15,630 bases of DNA from contig RFOZ01000033.1 of the NCBI GenBank assembly GCA_009926405.1, positions 1-15,630 on the forward strand, written 5' to 3'. Positions 14,801-15,630 of the stretch are shown here, one piece after another (position 1 is the first letter of the stretch; every line of letters begins with the position of its first letter). The position numbers and the translations under genes were made by a program. The notes beneath the pieces were generated by a model. The model ran no database searches, was not told the DNA's origin, and saw only the letters and a list, made by a program, of their open reading frames with translations. Origin of the DNA: Cytophagia bacterium (GTDB lineage Bacteria; Bacteroidota; Bacteroidia; UBA7662).

Positions 14801-14808
14801 CGAAAATA
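14801..14808 (-). promoter_or_regulatory. Possible -7 promoter element of gyrA (TATTTTCG)
   Basis: The minus strand reads TATTTTCG, one base off the Bacteroidota -7 consensus TAnnTTTG, ending 24 bases before the gyrA ATG, the same distance range as the other candidate promoters here. No -33 TTG is obvious. It lies in the 103-base region between the divergent gyrA and exbB genes. Confidence 0.3.
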
Positions 14809-14824
14809 CGAGTTTTTTCATGCA

Positions 14825-14853
14825 TTTTTGGCGAATTGAACGTTCTATTTTTG
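14825..14853 (+). promoter_or_regulatory. Likely promoter of exbB-exbD
   Basis: TATTTTTG at 14846-14853 matches TAnnTTTG exactly and ends 26 bases before the ATG at 14880. TTTTTG at 14825-14830 lies 15 bases upstream, the same gap as in the leucine dehydrogenase promoter, and may be the -33 element. The site argues for the 14880 start over an upstream in-frame ATG at 14820, which would place the promoter within the coding sequence. Confidence 0.5.
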
Positions 14854-14879
14854 TCCATACACCCCCAAACAACCTGACG

Positions 14880-15572
14880 ATGACCCAACCCATGCCGGAT
14901 TTCCTTTTTCTGCAAGCCAAAGCCCCCCTTGAACAGGCGGAAACCTCCTTGCAGGTCTTGGATTTGGCCCTCAAAGGAGGCCCTTTTATGATCCCCCTCT
15001 TGCTTTTCTCCATTCTAACCGTTTACCTTATGGTGGAACGCTGGATGACCCTGGCCCGTTACCGCAAAGGCATGGATCAGCTGCATCGCGATGTTCAGGT
15101 TCTTATCAAATCGGGGCAACGGGTTCAAGCCGTGGAATCTTGTCGCCGTTCGGAACTTCCACTGGCACGCCTGTACTTGCAGCTTTTCGAGAAAAGCAGC
15201 GTTTTGACCGAGCAAAACCTTCGTGAGCACATGAATTATTACGGCAAAAAAGAAGCGGTCCTTTACGAGAAAAACTTGGCGATGCTGGCTACTGTCTCGG
15301 GTGCGGCTCCCATGGTGGGATTCCTGGGGACGGTTACAGGGATGATCCGGGCTTTTTACCAATTGTCCGTTTCTGGGGCAACGGTGGATCCGGCCGCATT
15401 ATCAGGGGGGATTTACGAAGCCATGGTAACCACCGCGGCAGGTTTGATGGTCGGTATCCTCGCCTATTTGGCGTATAATTACTTTACAGTGCGTGTTGAG
15501 CGTCACCTCACGGAATTGGAATTCATGGTCGGTGATACCTTGGAATTAATGCCTCCGACGACCCCAGAATGA
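14880..15572 (+). CDS. exbB: ExbB/TolQ/MotA-family proton channel subunit
   Basis: Proteins of this family form a pentameric inner-membrane channel which, with ExbD or TolR, turns proton flow into force on TonB or TolA to drive outer-membrane transport or envelope upkeep. The 230-residue protein has a first membrane helix at about 34-52 (GPFMIPLLLFSILTVYLMVE), a cytoplasmic domain (about 55-135), and two conserved helices: 135-160 (MLATVSGAAPMVGFLGTVTGMI, the family hallmark) and 181-203 (AMVTTAAGLMVGILAYLAYNYF). The start at 14880 is preferred because a promoter motif lies just upstream of it. The stop overlaps the next ATG (ATGA), and the next gene begins as ExbD, which supports the channel role. 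ExbB versus TolQ cannot be settled here; no tonB or tolA is in view. Confidence 0.9.
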   Translation: MTQPMPDFLFLQAKAPLEQAETSLQVLDLALKGGPFMIPLLLFSILTVYLMVERWMTLARYRKGMDQLHRDVQVLIKSGQRVQAVESCRRSELPLARLYLQLFEKSSVLTEQNLREHMNYYGKKEAVLYEKNLAMLATVSGAAPMVGFLGTVTGMIRAFYQLSVSGATVDPAALSGGIYEAMVTTAAGLMVGILAYLAYNYFTVRVERHLTELEFMVGDTLELMPPTTPE

Positions 15573-15630
15573 ATTTTCGCCAACCCTCCAAGGTCCGTGC
15601 CGATTTTAGCATGGCCTCGATGACGGATAT
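15569..15630 (+). CDS. exbD: ExbD/TolR-family biopolymer transport protein, first 20 codons (cut by window edge)
   Basis: Only the N-terminus is present: MNFRQPSKVRADFSMASMTD followed by an incomplete Ile codon. The pattern of a basic N-terminus and then FSMASMTDI is the standard entry to the single membrane helix of ExbD, whose conserved aspartate (here in MTD, residue 20) lies at the start of the helix region. The ATG overlaps the exbB stop by four bases (ATGA). ExbD pairs with ExbB to form the proton-driven motor. The call rests on a short stretch plus position after exbB, and is strong because both agree. Confidence 0.85.
   Translation, partial: MNFRQPSKVRADFSMASMTD

Noticed and set aside
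14820..14879. Upstream ATG start for exbB, adding 20 residues
   Set aside because: The added stretch contains the -7 motif TATTTTTG and overlaps the divergent control region; the family does not need the extra residues.
1..15630. tRNA genes, CRISPR arrays, insertion sequences, phage or toxin-antitoxin genes
   Set aside because: No cloverleaf-like sequence, regular direct repeats, transposase motifs or terminal inverted repeats were seen, and coding sequence covers nearly the whole window.

Overview
The window is a compact, gene-dense piece of a bacterial chromosome, most likely from the phylum Bacteroidota. Three things point there. Several proteins have Bacteroidota-typical forms: a 311-residue NusB, a DUF3276/PUR-type protein, a DUF1573 lipoprotein and a GyrA followed by a periplasmic TPR protein. 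Start codons lack Shine-Dalgarno sequences. Copies of the Bacteroidota -7 promoter motif TAnnTTTG lie just upstream of three plus-strand transcription units. Order or genus cannot be fixed from the sequence; a Flavobacteriales-like lineage with mid-range GC is a guess.

Layout. (1) 1-402 minus: the 5' part of mnmA (tRNA 2-thiouridylase), running off the left edge. (2) 482-2930 plus: a tight four-gene run of a small conserved unknown, a PhnP-like metallo-beta-lactamase-fold hydrolase, a peroxiredoxin-like thioredoxin-fold protein and dapD (lysine/diaminopimelate synthesis). (3) 6277-2920 minus: a half-size ABC exporter with a degenerate ATPase site, a DUF3276 nucleic-acid-binding protein, a MazG-like nucleotide pyrophosphohydrolase and a lipoprotein MsrA. 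(4) 6324-9790 plus: leucine dehydrogenase, nusB, a DUF1573 lipoprotein, yajC and coaE. (5) 14776-9757 minus: gyrA, a secreted TPR protein and an RsmF-type rRNA cytosine-5 methyltransferase. (6) 14880-15630 plus: exbB/tolQ-type proton-channel subunit and the first codons of exbD.

The genes alternate as divergent and convergent blocks. The two convergent junctions (dapD/msrA and coaE/rsmF) overlap in coding sequence, so there is no room for an ordinary intergenic terminator. Within blocks, genes are separated by a few bases or overlap (ATGA/GTGA junctions, a 29-base leuDH/nusB overlap), suggesting operons with coupled translation. No stretch over 300 bases lacks a gene. I saw no tRNA, rRNA, CRISPR array, insertion sequence, phage gene or sign of recent transfer.

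The content is mainly housekeeping, and I do not see a clear new defence or mobile system. The items most worth a second look are the ABC half-transporter lacking both the catalytic glutamate and the switch histidine with no partner nearby, the msrA gene without a normal start codon, the mnmA start abutting a -7 motif (possible leaderless mRNA), the shared TATTTTTG promoters, and the uncharacterised 93-residue protein.
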